Positions 21,666-33,226 of a stretch of DNA of 64,000 bases are shown here, in pieces (positions within the stretch are counted from its first letter, which is position 1; each line of letters opens with the position of its first letter). The notes beneath the pieces were generated by a model. That model saw only the letters and a program-made list of their open reading frames with translations. It was not told the origin of the DNA and did not search any database. Where the stretch lies: positions 1 to 64,000 of the forward strand of contig MU858222.1 of the NCBI GenBank assembly GCA_033297075.1. The letters are read 5' to 3'. The translations under genes and the position numbers were made by a program. Origin of the DNA: Rhypophila decipiens (taxonomy: Eukaryota; Ascomycota; Sordariomycetes; Sordariales; Naviculisporaceae).

Positions 21666-23216
21666 TCATGCAGCACTCCCAAGGAATCGCGTTTCCCAGC
21701 TTTCCGAAACCCTTCCGGGATGCCATAGTAATCCAAGTACTAGTATTTTGTTGCTCGCCTGTGGTTCCCGCTTAATGCCCTTCCACTCCACCAGCCAAGC
21801 ACACACAAATGACAGACCAGCGGTCGCGACTGATAGGTAGAGCGCAGCTTGAACAGCTTCTCCGTAAACCTCTGCGACAAACGGAGCCAGGTCAGGCGAA
21901 ATTCGATCTCCGCCTAGAGCTCCCAGTGCAGTGATAGCAGCCACCCACAATGCGCTCCCCATTGGGATGTCTTCCGTATCTACTGCGTTCCGGATGGCCA
22001 CAAGGGGTTGTTGGACCGCGAGGCCAAACCCGGCGCTGGCAAGGAACTCGAACCCGATGATTTTTCCCCAAGCCACTGTTTCCCACGGTGAGAGTCGACA
22101 GAAACCCTGAACCAACCGTCGATACGGCACCACCAGCGAGCAGCCATGGGATGTATTGTCCTGTTGCCGTTACCGCTGCGCCGGAGATGAAGGAAAAGAT
22201 GGGACTAGGCAAAGCAAAGCCACGCAGATACAGCCCGGCATCCGTTGGCGAGAGGCCTTTGGAGGCTTTGAAAAAACACGGGGAGATAGTATGTCAGACC
22301 GGTCACCGCCATCATCTAAAAGGTTACAATCGCACACGTGGCTGCGACTGTGCGCTGCGTCAGGATGCGCACAGGGATCAGAGCCCTGCTTTGCATTAGC
22401 CAGGAGACATGTCACATACGACAGCATACGGGGGATGTTACCGATCCTTTTGACGGATCTGAAGTGCAACGAAGATAGTCACCAACAAGAAAAAGCCGAG
22501 AAGACATCCCCAGGCCTTGGGGTCAGACCAGGGCAGCGTTATGCCTCCCCATCGCAGGGCCAGGATTGAGCTGGTGACAGCTCCGATAAGGATGAAAGCT
22601 GCCGATTGGATCGAGGAGAGTTAGCTTCTCGCGAAGAGGCATCTTTGTTGATTCCCTGTCTGGTTCATCGAAGGAACAGACGGTGGCTAAAGTCGACACA
22701 GCCCCGATTTGCTATGTGCAGGTGGAGATGGTCAGCAAAACCAGTAGTCCTGTTGGTACGGTACGACATGGCATCCCATGGCGCCACCCTGATCCAGAGC
22801 AGAGATGAGAGTAAATCAAGGTACCCACGCAGATTTGATCCAAAAACAAAAACGCCAAGTAAGATGGCTTTCAGTCAAGACACCGCCGATAAATAGGTCC
22901 GACGACAGATGATACCGCGTATGTTCTGGAGATGAGGGCAATGAAAGATGGGCAGCCTCTCTTTCGATACAATGAAGGCCAGGATGGTCAAGACTCCTTG
23001 GTTGATGCCTGCACAACCACAACCCTTGTATCGCACGGCCGACGATCCGTGAGGTAGAGGTCGGCGCCAGCGCACAAATGATGGAACCTGCGCCAAACAG
23101 TGCGATGGCGGCGCAAAATGTGGGCTTGAGGCGCATGCTGTAGTACAGACGACCGAACGTAGGCTGCAGGGCCATTTTGGTAATCGAATGAGCAGAGCCA
23201 TACCATGCCACGTCAT
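21666..23216 (-). pseudogene. MFS (DHA1-type) transporter relic
   Basis: Pieces of one 14-helix-type major facilitator protein lie in order on the minus strand but in different frames. The 23.2 kb end has DVAWYGSAHSITKMALQPTF, SIICALAPTS and IVGRAIQGL, then, after a one-base shift near 23.01 kb, CAGINQGVLTILAFIVSKE. GGVLTESHLTWRFCFW follows near 22.85 kb. WSDPKAWGCLLGFFLLVTIF is at about 22.5 kb. The C-terminal helices (GQYIPWLLAGGAVSTVGSG, FEFLASAGFGLAVQQPL, DIPMGSALWV) are at 22.2-21.8 kb. The first helix and start codon are missing. Such exporters move drugs or metabolites. Its position beside the phenolic-degrading pair suggests a former cluster transporter, now non-functional. Confidence 0.8.
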
Positions 23217-23330
23217 CTTGTCAGAAGATCTTGTGTCGCTTGGAAGCAGTCATGCAGTCATGATACTGTCTACAGGATTTGGATTTGAGTGTGGTATTAG
23301 AAAGAAAGGGGTTCTGACCACGCTGCAATT

Positions 23331-23414
23331 GAACGGAGCTGTACAGAGCAGCTAGAAGGCTGAAATGCAGCTGAACGGAGCTGTACGGAGCGGCTAGTAA
23401 GCTGAGATGAAGCC
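23331..23414 (+). repeat. 42-base tandem duplication
   Basis: Units 23331-23372 and 23373-23414 both begin GAACGGAGCTGTAC and share GGAGC/AGAGC, GCTAG and AAGGCTGA/AAGCTGA blocks, with a few substitutions. They lie between the MFS relic and the Ser-rich frame. Confidence 0.75.
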
Positions 23415-23584
23415 ACCGGAGCTGAAGAAGAAGCTGGATCAGCCAACTACATACTATCGTACTGAATAACTATAAAACAGGCCATATAGGTCTTATAGAG
23501 GACGAAGAAAAAAAAAAAGAAAAACAAGAACAATAATCCGATGAAGAAAGTGCAATATTCAAACAATATGCTCGCAACGGCGCC

Positions 23585-24343
23585 GTGACCCTCGACAACA
23601 ACATAATCTCCCACCAGCCATGCTCGGTTCCAAGCTCCGCTCCATCAAGTTCTTCATCGTCGGTCCTATCAAGCATCATCTCGAGCAGTGCGTCAATCAG
23701 CCCCTCACCTAGCGTGTCGAGTGTCATATCGAGCGCGCCACCGATATCGAGTGTGGGATCGAGCATTGCATCAAGCACTTCGGCGGCGTCGAGCTCTGTA
23801 TCCTCGAGCATTGCATCCTCTACCCCTGCGTCCAGCAGTGCGTCTTCGAGCACTGTTTCCTCAAGCATTGCATCCTCCTCCATTGCGTCCTCTAGCGCTG
23901 TGTCCTCGCGTATTTTGTCCTCGCCGGGCATTATTTCTTGGTCGAGCATGATTTCTTCGTCAAGCGCTGTGTCATCCTCGAACATTGTGTCCTCATCGAG
24001 CGCTGCGTCCAGCGCTTCGTCTTCAACGGCATCAACAGTATACTCAGTGTCAAGCATAACATCACAAAGCTCGTTCACAAAGGCAATCCCAACCGAGGCA
24101 GTCCCAACCAAAGCCCCACAGCAAGCCCAGTATGACGCCCATGGTTCTGACGAGTCAGGGAGCGAAGGGCCCGGTACTTATGTCGAGGGATATAAGCCAG
24201 AGGGTGCGATGACGAATACCACCATCCCAGTCACTTACGGCCCGAATGCCGCCACGGCCGGAGCTGCTCTTGTGTCGATGGGATGGTCAGGAGGGGCCAT
24301 GGCTTCCGTCGCTTTCTTGGTGGTGATGCTTGGACTGAATTGA
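23585..24343 (+). CDS. Ser/Ala-rich GPI-anchored cell-wall-type protein, 5' incomplete
   Basis: A 252-residue frame begins with a GTG codon and is open back to a stop at 23534. Roughly residues 15-150 are an irregular Ser-Ser-x tract (SSIASSTPASSSASSSTVSS and variants), a likely O-mannosylated stalk. A short charged region follows (DESGSEGPGTYVEGYKPEG). The end is hydrophobic (MASVAFLVVMLGLN) after small residues, the form of a GPI-attachment signal. No signal peptide or ATG is in frame, so a 5' exon is missing or unrecognised. A long frame on the opposite strand (23470-24111) is the mirror of the Ser repeat and is not counted as a gene. Confidence 0.5.
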   Translation: MTLDNNIISHQPCSVPSSAPSSSSSSVLSSIISSSASISPSPSVSSVISSAPPISSVGSSIASSTSAASSSVSSSIASSTPASSSASSSTVSSSIASSSIASSSAVSSRILSSPGIISWSSMISSSSAVSSSNIVSSSSAASSASSSTASTVYSVSSITSQSSFTKAIPTEAVPTKAPQQAQYDAHGSDESGSEGPGTYVEGYKPEGAMTNTTIPVTYGPNAATAGAALVSMGWSGGAMASVAFLVVMLGLN

Positions 24344-24911
24344 TCAATGATGGTTGGCTTTCTTTGAGACGATTTTTGAGGTTGCTTCAAGTTGGATTCT
24401 TGCCATGGAGTTACTGTTCAATTTTTTGTAATAACTGTGTCTAATTGTTGGGACGGTTTTCCAGTCCTGCTGACTATAACCTTTTTTCTTTTTTTTTTTT
24501 CTCTCTCCAAATTTGCAAACCAGATATTTCTTTTGTACTCTTAATAATTGAATTATGATGTACTTTAAGTATTCTTTACTAGTTTTAGATACCTTCCTTA
24601 CCTAGCTTACGATACCCAGTTTAGTATAAATAGAAGATTTGTAAAGAAATGGTTCCAAACGACCCGCTCTCCTTTCTGCTGCATTTCTGGTTTATGACTT
24701 TGTAAGATTATGGGCATGGAAATAAATTTCTGTTATTATATTTATCAAACTCTTTTCTAAATATTATCTTTCGTCCGAAATAAAATTATCACTCCCGTTT
24801 TGCCGTCATGTATTACACCAGACGTTTAGTAGCTCTCACCTCGGTTTTATCACTTATCCTCCCCCGCGGTTCTACCATATATCCGTATAGACTAGTCTAG
24901 TCTAGTATCAT
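24344..24911. other. AT-rich intergenic region
   Basis: Markedly AT-rich with a polypyrimidine run (about 24480-24508). No coding signal. Confidence 0.5.
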
Positions 24912-25443
24912 CTAGTAAATATCAACCCCAACGTTCTCCCTCCCATACGCCTTCTTATACGCATCGATATAGACCCAACCGATCCCAGTCCCGCCGCCCC
25001 TGCAGGCCGTGTTGATAAGCGAGTCGGCCTCGTTGCTCTCACTGCTCCAGCACCGGTTCTCGCGCTCGTAGTTGCACAGATAGGCGACGGCGCTGCCGGA
25101 ACTGACCACGAGGGCCGTGTTGGGCTGGTAGTAGATGGCCTGGTCGCAGATGGTGTTGAATGTGCTCAGGACTGATTCGTATTCGGCGCGGTGGCCCAGG
25201 GATCGCTCTTTGTGGCAGTTGGGTTGCGGGCTTGGGAGGCGCGGGGCTGGCGGGGGCGGATGTTGGTATTGGTCGTGGTACTGTCCGAGTCGAAAGGGAA
25301 GATGAGAGTTATGTTGTCTGGGCCGTGGCCATTGTTGTCGATGGAGACGGTGTAGGTTCCCCCGGGGAGATGTGCGGGAAAGATGAATGCTTGGCTGCAG
25401 GAGGCGGCGAGGAGGAGCGAGAGCGAGAGGGTGGGGAATCCAT
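24912..25443 (-). pseudogene. Small secreted Cys-containing protein with broken frame
   Basis: Pieces of one secreted protein appear on the minus strand. A signal-peptide-like stretch (FPTLSLSLLLAASCSQAF) and an N-terminal segment (HLPGGTYTVSIDNNGHGPDN) lie in one frame. The C-terminal half (NCHKERSLGHRAEYESVL, SGSAVAYLCNYERENRC, then ACRGGGTGIGWVYIDAYKK) lies in another, ending at the stop at 24912. The nearest ATG (25443) is out of frame with the signal sequence. Two frame breaks, near 25.44 and about 25.23 kb, are needed. The SGSAVAYxCNY block is common in small fungal secreted proteins of unknown role. A short unrecognised intron could explain the second break. Confidence 0.5.
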
Positions 25444-26934
25444 TGTGACGGATGCGGTATTTGTGTGGGGAGAGTATAGGTATTGCTTCAATGTAATTTG
25501 TACAGTGCAGTGTGTGTGCATTCGCCTGAGATTGAATACCAGGTAGGTGGGTTGGATGGGGGTTACACTGCGGTGCCAGATGGGGTAGTTTGTAAGAGAG
25601 GAGGCTGATGGGACAGTAGCATTTGGCAAGGGGTGCCCATCCATTTATGCTCCTGTACAACCCCTGATCGCAACCCTATCGGATTCCCGCTTCTTCTTTT
25701 CGACAATGAAAACAAATCCATCTTGGAAAGAAATGTGTATTTGGAATATTGGTACGATTCTCCTATCGTACCACTCCCTATAATACCAACCCGGGCCGTG
25801 AGCGACCAGCCGTGTGTTTTAACAGAGAGCTGATAGGGCCGTTATGGGGGTTTCGATCCCGATGGGTAAGTACCTATACTATTTCAAAATAGATAGAATA
25901 CGAACTTCCTTGCCGCTCCGGTCCAGTTGACATGGATGCTACCAAGGTTTCGTAGATTATGATGTCAGCCATATATTTAAGCCGGTTCTTCGGACCTAAA
26001 CTTTGTTGAAATATCCGGTTTTGCCTGGTAACCCCGTGGTCCCCTGTCTGCTGATGTCCGTTATCGAGCATCACCCGGTACTCGGATCGTAACCGGGACC
26101 TTTTTCTGTGTTCATATCTACGAGACTGTCGGGCTTCCACGTGGAAACGTGGTCCGGGGCCGTGAATTCCTTCGGCTTGGAAGAACAGGAGAAGCATGAT
26201 CGGTGGACACAATCTAAGAAGTTGAGGGTGACTCGGGGGATTTACCACCTTATCCATCCACAATGAACAAGATACAAGTATTTTTCTACGTTGTTTTTCA
26301 TTCACTTGGCCAATGGCTTCGGGCCTACTCTTTCACGAGCAGCTCGAGTAAAATGACCATGTTTGCAGTTCCCGACGTCAAGTATGCCGCGCCTTTGTCC
26401 GTCGGATCCTCGACGCCAACACGAAGAAAGCATTTTATGGTACCAACGCCCCCTTCCGTGTCTGTCTCGTATCAGTCATAGCGTCGGCACTGCCCGGGCT
26501 TATTACTCCCGTCAATTTAAATACGCGATCTTCACGTCGGAAAGATCTTCCGCCGCCAAGGAGACTCCTGGTATGGGTCTTGCTGACGCCGTCGCTTTAG
26601 ATCTGCAGCTGCTTAATCTATAGAGCTGTGCGCTTTTGAGACGCTGCTATGTAGGGCACCATCACTTCCTCAGCGTACAAAACTGGTCTGCGCGTGCCGG
26701 TGGCTCTCGTTCTTGTAGTCTTTAATTGCGCTGGTATCGCATGCACAGTCATTCGAATTCCTTCAATGGTGCGGAGGGATCTTCGGAAAGCATGCACTCA
26801 GAGCAATTCGGCATGTACAATGGCCTTGAGAATCATTCTGATCTCGAGGTTGATGGTTTCCTTGTGTCTCCTGTCTGCTGCAGTGTGGGAGTCGTACATG
26901 GCGTTGGGTTTATATAAATTGTACTTAGCTGCAC
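25444..26934. other. Intergenic region without recognisable genes
   Basis: Short frames only, none with a domain, signal peptide or conserved splice pattern. Confidence 0.45.
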
Positions 26935-27873
26935 TACCCCCTGTGTTCAAACCGTTATTCATTTGGCTGGATCGATTTAAATGGTCTGTAAACTGCTTAA
27001 TTGATATAAGCCACCTGCTAGACAGCTGCTACGATATAAGCCGCTGCCTGGCGGCTGAACTTCGGAGCGGTTGGAAATATAAGTGGTTTGAGCGTGTAAG
27101 CTGTTGACAGACTGATTTGTAGTTAGACTTAGTGAAACCTACAGTTTACAGGGAGGTTGTTGCTCTTGCTTTCATAACATATATAAACTACAACTTTCGA
27201 ACTTTCTGTTACTCGAATTGAACTGAACGGCTAAGTGGCCGAGCGGTAGTGCCGCAGTTTAATTTAACTCAGACTACCTGTTTGAATCGCAATTGAAGTC
27301 ATATCTAAATACTGGTTTTTTTTAATATGTGTTTGTGTTGGTAAGCTGTTACCAGTATACTGTTGGAGCAGATGGGACCCAAGTTCTATTTATTCATGAT
27401 AAAACTAGTCCTTGCCCTCTCTCTCGCTCTCTGGCTTCGCCAGAGAGCTCCCCTAATAACTGTCATGGGAAAACTGCCCACGAAGTCCGATTACCCCGGT
27501 CTGACACAGCAGGGAGGCGTAGGCCCAGGGTCTTGGTTTCAAGACCCTGTACCTGACCCCCACGCTCATCCACTGTCCATGGATCAACAGTTTGACTTTT
27601 TTTTTTTTTTTTTTTTTATGTCTAGGTGTAAGCCTGCTAGGCGGTAGGTAGGTGGTAGGCAGGCGGTTAGTTGTATTAAACGGTCTGTCAATGGTTTATA
27701 TAGTCAAACCGCTCCGAAGTTTAACCGTTGGCCAGCCGCCTACAGCTGGCTTATTCAATCAAGCGGCTTGGATTGACAACCTACTAAATTTTAGTTGTAA
27801 CGCCCTAGAACTAACCGTTTACTTATACAAGCCGCCTGCATACCGCCCTTCGACGGCTTGAGCACAGGGAGTA
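26935..27873. mobile_element. Non-autonomous TIR element, about 940 bp, degenerate
   Basis: The left end (CCCCCTGTGTTCAAACCGT from about 26937) and the right end (ACGGCTTGAGCACAGGGAGTA at 27853-27873) are imperfect inverted repeats. Inner subterminal matches continue the mirror symmetry: GAACTTCGGAGCGGTT near 27058 against AACCGCTCCGAAGTTT near 27707. Many AAGCCGC/GCGGCTT motifs occur near both ends, as in hAT-type elements. No transposase is present. A tRNA-like unit and a poly-T run (about 27597-27617) lie inside. A target duplication is not clear. Confidence 0.5.
27225..27323 (+). repeat. tRNA-like / SINE-like unit inside the TIR element
   Basis: An A-box-like sequence (AGTGGCCGAGCGGTAGTGCC at 27234-27253) is followed by a B-box-like TGTTTGAATCGC at 27279-27290 and a run of eight T at 27316-27323, a Pol III terminator. 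The A box resembles class II tRNAs (Ser/Leu). The acceptor stem does not pair well, so this is a tRNA relic or a tRNA-derived SINE head and not a working tRNA gene. Confidence 0.4.
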
Positions 27874-28039
27874 CTGCGGCAAAGTATGGACACGTTCTTG
27901 TCCCCACGTACTTTCCTCAGGTCGGGGTAGAACTTGGTGCATTGGATCAAATAGCACCTTTGTCTAATGCACCATCTTGAACGGAAAAGACAGAAATACC
28001 ACACTCTGGTCAGGTAGAGAGACAGTGTGCCCAGTGATA

Positions 28040-28220
28040 AGTTGCCATCAAACCACCACCCCAGCCGCGACCTCCTGACCCTTACCCGAATATCTCCACT
28101 GCCGCCAATAGGCCTTGTCACCGCCGTTGGGACACTCCACCCCAGTGCCGGCACCATTGCATGTGGCATAGACACCGACGAGCACACCGGTAAATTGTCC
28201 ACCATTAGAACACAATGCCG
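28040..28220 (-). pseudogene. Fragment of a Gly/Cys-rich protein
   Basis: One minus-strand frame reads FTGVLVGVYATCNGAGTG, then CPNGGDKAYWRQWRYSG. One base before its stop, a single-base slip would restore a plausible ending (AAGWWFDGNLSLG). Regular Cys/Gly/Trp placement suggests a small secreted protein. No start codon or signal peptide was found and I do not recognise the family. Confidence 0.2.
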
Positions 28221-28438
28221 CGAGAGAACACCAACGACATCGCCGAGCAAATGCTCACAAATCTCCCAGACCCGACAAAACGGGGTCCCAAATCTCTGCC
28301 TAACAGGCACCCAAGTAATACGCTCGTTTCATTCGCAAAACAGCGTATCTCAACAACTTCGAAGATGACAGAGAAATTCTTATATTTTGATATAAGAGTT
28401 TCAGGGAAGATTTTCGAATCGAGATTGAATTAATAAAC

Positions 28439-31400
28439 CTATTCATAATCAACCCTCACCCCTGTCTCGCCAATCCCATCCGCAGCATCTTGGACCTTCC
28501 TCTCCCCCAACCCATACCACCTCCCCATTCCCACAACAAGCCTATCCCTCTCCCTCTGGCTCCTTGCCAGTGGGCCGGCCGCCAGCCCTTCAAAGTCCGC
28601 TAGCATGCTCGCCCGCACAGATAATACATACAACCCGCAATAGTATCCGTCCTCACCGCCAGCAGCAGCAGCATCTTGTCCTTTCCATCATCATCTCCCC
28701 TCTGAACAGCTCCAGCCGCCGCCCCCCGTCCCTTCCAGCTTGGGAAAAACTGTGCCATACGGCTACACGACGCCCGACATACGGGAAGCCAATCCTTGGT
28801 AAAGGTGACGACCAAAACGACAACCATATAGCCTAAAAACGCCACAGCCAGCCAGGTACAAACCTCGTGGATCTTCCAGGTGACCGCGTTGGAAAAGGGT
28901 ATGTTGGAGAGTAACAAGGGCGTGAACTTGGCAAAGAAGGTGGCGAGGCAGATGTGGAATTCCAATGATGGCATGTGTAGGAGCAATGGTTGGTCTTTTT
29001 TGATGATGCCTTTCAATGGTATGTTCAGCTTGAATATGGTACGCCAGAGACCGAGGAAGATGTTGGAAGGTGGGGAGAGGAGGATCGAGTCTTGGGCGAG
29101 ATGGGGTTTCAAGCTTAGTAGTTGGTGGATTTGGGAGGAGGAAGTATCTTTGTGGTTTTTCTTTTTAGGTCGGGTCAGTAATGGGTTGGGCGAGTATTAA
29201 AAAAATAGTAGTGGGAAGACTGCACACTCACAGGAAAAGTAATAATTCCAAAAGGCATCAATGGTGGTGCCAAACGATGCAAACAAGATGCGGACGCCAA
29301 TGGTCTGGCTATTCATAAAAGATTCGAATTTCGAGTTGACGGGCCCCACGGTATTTTCATAATAGAGGATGAGGATTAAAAGACCCAGGGTGAAGACAAG
29401 GGCTGTAATTTGGATAGTAAAGTCCCAGGTACGAGCTGACATGTGTAAAAACAAGGATGCTTTGTTCTCCGAGTTTACCGGTATAGCTTTTCTGGTTGGG
29501 TGGTCTCGACTAGTCGTCGAGGTCTGGGGAACAACTTGGATGCCGTATCGATTTTCCTTGTCATATCCTAAGCGAAACCGTCGTTCATCCAACAGTCGTC
29601 TAATATGTGCCATTGTCGGATTCCGCCGCCTTCTGCCTGCTTGTGCTTGATTCGCCGGTCCCGAACATAGAAGTTGTTGCAGCTCGCCATCTCAACGGTT
29701 GGTCATGATGCTAGCCATGCTGGCGATACTCCACGGATCAGCGACCATTCCGGATCTCCAGCGTGTTAACAGGATGGTTATGGTAATGACGAGCAACGCC
29801 AAAACGGCAATCAGCCCCTCGGCAACTCGTATGAGGGTGGTCGACTTCCTGAGTCCGATCGCGCAGATCTTCACAGGTCGGGGGCGAACCCATGGTCTAT
29901 CCCTGGAGCAGTCCGAAGTCATCTCGAGCTGTATGACCTCGGACGAGAGAGTCACCAAGATGGTAGGGAAAAGAGTCAGCAGGGTTGAGAATTGCGGAAG
30001 TGGGTCCTTGAAGCGGTGTAAAAACCGAGCAGCGATGAAGGGAATTGATAGGATACTTGGGTTGCGCGAGAGATCAAGAGAATCTTCCAAAGTTGCCCCT
30101 TGGGTACTACCATGACGCAAAGCCCGGAAGGGCAAGATGCAGTTGAGGCTGGCCGTCAGGACCTGTAACAGAACCAGCACGAGGGTCGATAGGAGGACAG
30201 GGACAACGGATACCATTAGATAGGCGCCTTCGGACTGGAGATTGTAATAGCTGGAGTGTGCATCGGGAGAAACCGGTCCAGCAGAAGGAAATGGTAGATA
30301 CGGTTTCGCTGTTTTAGAAACCGGTCCAGCCGGAGGGAACCATAGATACGGTTTTGGACTTTCCCCGACAGATGTCTGGAGGGGCCGAGCCTCTGTTTCC
30401 TTGTCTGTTGCTGCGACATTATCAAACGCGGTGGCATGACTTATTAATATCGGCGTTGCTGATGTTGTCGATGGGTTCTCGGTTGCGGTTGACAATAGTA
30501 CTTGGTTTATGCTTCTGCTGGTCTGCACAGGGATGATTACGCCGTTGGCGTCGAGTTCCTCTGCTAATCCGTGACTAGCGCGACTAGACGTGGCCTGAGG
30601 ATGCGTATGGGGAGGTGCCCGACTCCTAGCACTACTAGCATCTCCCAAATGAGATGAATCTTGTATAGCGATAATGGGTTGACCAACAATGATGGGCTGG
30701 CTCGGATTCGGTCCGGGATTTGCTGTTATTGGTAGGGCTTCTGCGGCACTACTGCTGCTGGCAATAACGAGTGTGGCAGTGGCTGTGTCTCTCGTCTCGG
30801 ACAATCTGGGACTGGACAGCTTCAGTGATGGTGAGGGGGAATTATTTTCAATAATGATGGTAAAGGCGGAAGAGGGAGGCTGTGAATCCAGTTTGGGACT
30901 TGAAATGGACTGTGGTGATGACCTGTGGACTTGTCCTGCTCACTTGCGAAGTACTAGCATTTGTGTTGTGGCTGCTGGCACTAACGATGATGGCCAAGGT
31001 AGAAGTGGGAGGTTGTAACCTAGTAGACGTGGAGTTTGAAAGGACTGCTGTGCTGGCCCTGAGGCTTGTACTGCTCGCTCGGGAAGTACTAGTATCTGTA
31101 TCGTGTCTGCTGGGGGTAAGAGTGGGAGTAGGAGGCGGTGCAAAGGTCAGAGAAGGCCCAGGTGCCAAAGATTGAGAAGACAGGCTGCTGCTAGGTGTGG
31201 AATCGGTGGTCGTGGTCGGTTGTGTGGCAGACGGGACAGCAGATGGGGCAACAAGCACCGGCCTCGCAAGTGGAAAGGTCCACCACACCGTCGCAGAGGG
31301 GTCGGATACCTCAGAGGTAGGAGTGCAAGAGTCGTCTGGGTCATCCGGGGAGCCAAAGTCGGAGCCCCAAAAACAAGGGTTCAAAATGAATTTTGTCGAA

Positions 31401-31684
31401 CCTTGGGCATTGACTGTAGTCCACTTTTCCCCAGTCCAATGCTCTGGGAAAAGGGCACTGTCAAATGAATAGGCGCTTGTACTACCTATTTTGTTATGAT
31501 ATGGTTGCCAATAAATATGTCGATCCGAGAAGCATCGAGCATCGAGCGGGAGTAGCTTTGGGGTCGGCTCAACCTCTATCGACAACTGGGCCATAAATAG
31601 ACTACCTACCTTAGGTACATGTTCTTGTTTGGAATCTGGAAAACATCGCCCTCGCTGTGCATCCGCGGGCGGGACGGCGCGCAA
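28439..31684 (-). pseudogene. DUF3433-like multi-pass membrane protein with stop and frame break
   Basis: The minus strand encodes a large membrane protein in pieces. At 31684-30848 is a Trp/Cys-containing extracellular-type part followed by Ser/Thr-rich repeats. At 30804-29692 is a Ser-rich linker and helices (GAYLMVSVVPVLLSTLVLVL, FSTLLTLFPTILVTL). In the same frame after a single TGA at 29694-29692 is LLDERRFRLGY and ALVFTLGLLILILYYENTVG. After an intron near 29.22-29.15 kb come LATFFAKFTPLLLSNIPF, VAFLGYMVVVLVVTF and a C-terminal AVRTDTIAGCMYYLCG. The last blocks match DUF3433-type fungal membrane proteins of unknown role, and a related fragment lies at 48.0-48.7 kb. A one-base shift near 30.88 kb (inside a repeated Ser/Pro unit) and the TGA break the gene. 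5' limits are uncertain. Confidence 0.55.
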
Positions 31685-33226
31685 CCCACACCGTCGTATT
31701 TAGCCCCCAATATAACAACTCCTATGTAGGCCTGGGGCGCTCACCTGGCTCCCAAGCAGCCGATTGGTAGACCAAGAATATCCCACCATGCCCGGAACAC
31801 CGCCATTCTCTCAGATATTTGCAAGCTTGATATGGCAAATGTTCGGGCTCGAGCCTTTGGGACAAACTGCCAGTGGATGGTAGCATTAAACAACCAAGGT
31901 TTAAACGAGTTTGGACCCGTGATGTTTTGAGGGACCGTATTTGTCTCACTGCCCAAATCGGTGATAGACTGGTTTTGGAGAACTGGGGTGATTAGAGAGG
32001 CAGCAACATAAGGCTACCAGGTAAGGACAGGCAAGTCTGATAGTACAGCCAATACTCAAACTGGCCGTCATCCCCAGGAGAGTGTGTGAAGCCTTCAAGC
32101 AATGAGGGGATTTGGAGCTTACTCCGATTTCAATGTCCCACTTTGCAATGTTCTTCATAGCGGAGAGGAAGTACAGTTCGCAGATTCCAAGAGTAGAGGG
32201 ACGAGTTTACTGACAAGGGGTAGTATAAGGGGACCTTTAGCATTAAGTGCCTGCTTCGGCCTGAATGTGTCACCCTTTGATTGCTCATCTTCACGTTTGG
32301 AGAACATTGTCGTTGATAGGCCGAATGAATTGTCTGTTTGCATCCCGATACCCACGAACTCGGGGTTTTTATGAGAGGAGATCAATAGGCAGGGGTCGTA
32401 TGTTCAAGTCATCATCTGGAGCTTCTCTGGATGAAGCTTGTGGTACGTAGCCCACACGTGGGTTCCCGCTTCCGCGATGCTGTAGACTGGATTAATAACG
32501 CGCATTATAGTGCTAGGTAAGGTAGTGAGGTGGAGGTGGCGGATCTGAGTAGGCAGTAGTTATTAAGCAGAGGACTCAATGGTTGAAAAGGATGCTTGAA
32601 TTAGATGAAGAAGGAAGAGAGTCAGGGGTTACCTGGAGGGGGGGGGGGGGGGGAAGGGGGGACTCCTCTATATAGGTATCTAGGTACATTATGTGGGGCG
32701 TATCCCTTTTACTTCTAATAGTTGTGCGAGAATCGTACGGTTGAGCGTAGTTTCGGACTGTACGTAGGTACGCCTGCGTAATGTCTCGAAGCCAAATAAC
32801 CATTTCTTTCATAAGTAGTAGTGAAGGTGCAATGGCGAGAATCAGTCGTTGACCGAGACTTCTCGTAAGGGCTTTTGGTAGTCTTGCTTTTGATCTCGTT
32901 AACGATGCGTGATCTGAAGATTCGGGTGTCGGCGTGCTTGCGTTCGTTATACAAGGTGAATTCGAACACGCCACTCGCGATCAGGCTCTCGATCTCGCAG
33001 TGCGTTGATTATTGTAATAGTTCTCCGGGTGCCGTGATTTTGCTTCGGAGTGACATGCAGGCAGAGACACGTCAGCACGCAGAACAAAATTGATTCATGT
33101 CAGTGGCTCAGTGGACAACCGCCCCAACCACGCAAAAGCCAAGGCGAGCGAGATGGATGGTTGCACAGCATTATCATTCATCAGGCACTATCCAAGGTTG
33201 ACTTTTCTTTCCATCCCAACTCCTGC
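31685..33226. other. Gene-poor region with a poly-G tract
   Basis: Short frames on the minus strand (31722-32385) may be 5' pieces of the DUF3433-like gene, but no splice path was convincing. A run of 16 G (32638-32653) followed by AA and six G could form a G-quadruplex. Otherwise nothing recognised. Confidence 0.4.

Noticed and set aside
23470..24111. Long Asp/Glu/Leu-rich frame on the minus strand
   Set aside because: It is the mirror of the Ser-rich repeat on the plus strand; its composition follows from the repeated TCG/AGC/GCA codons.
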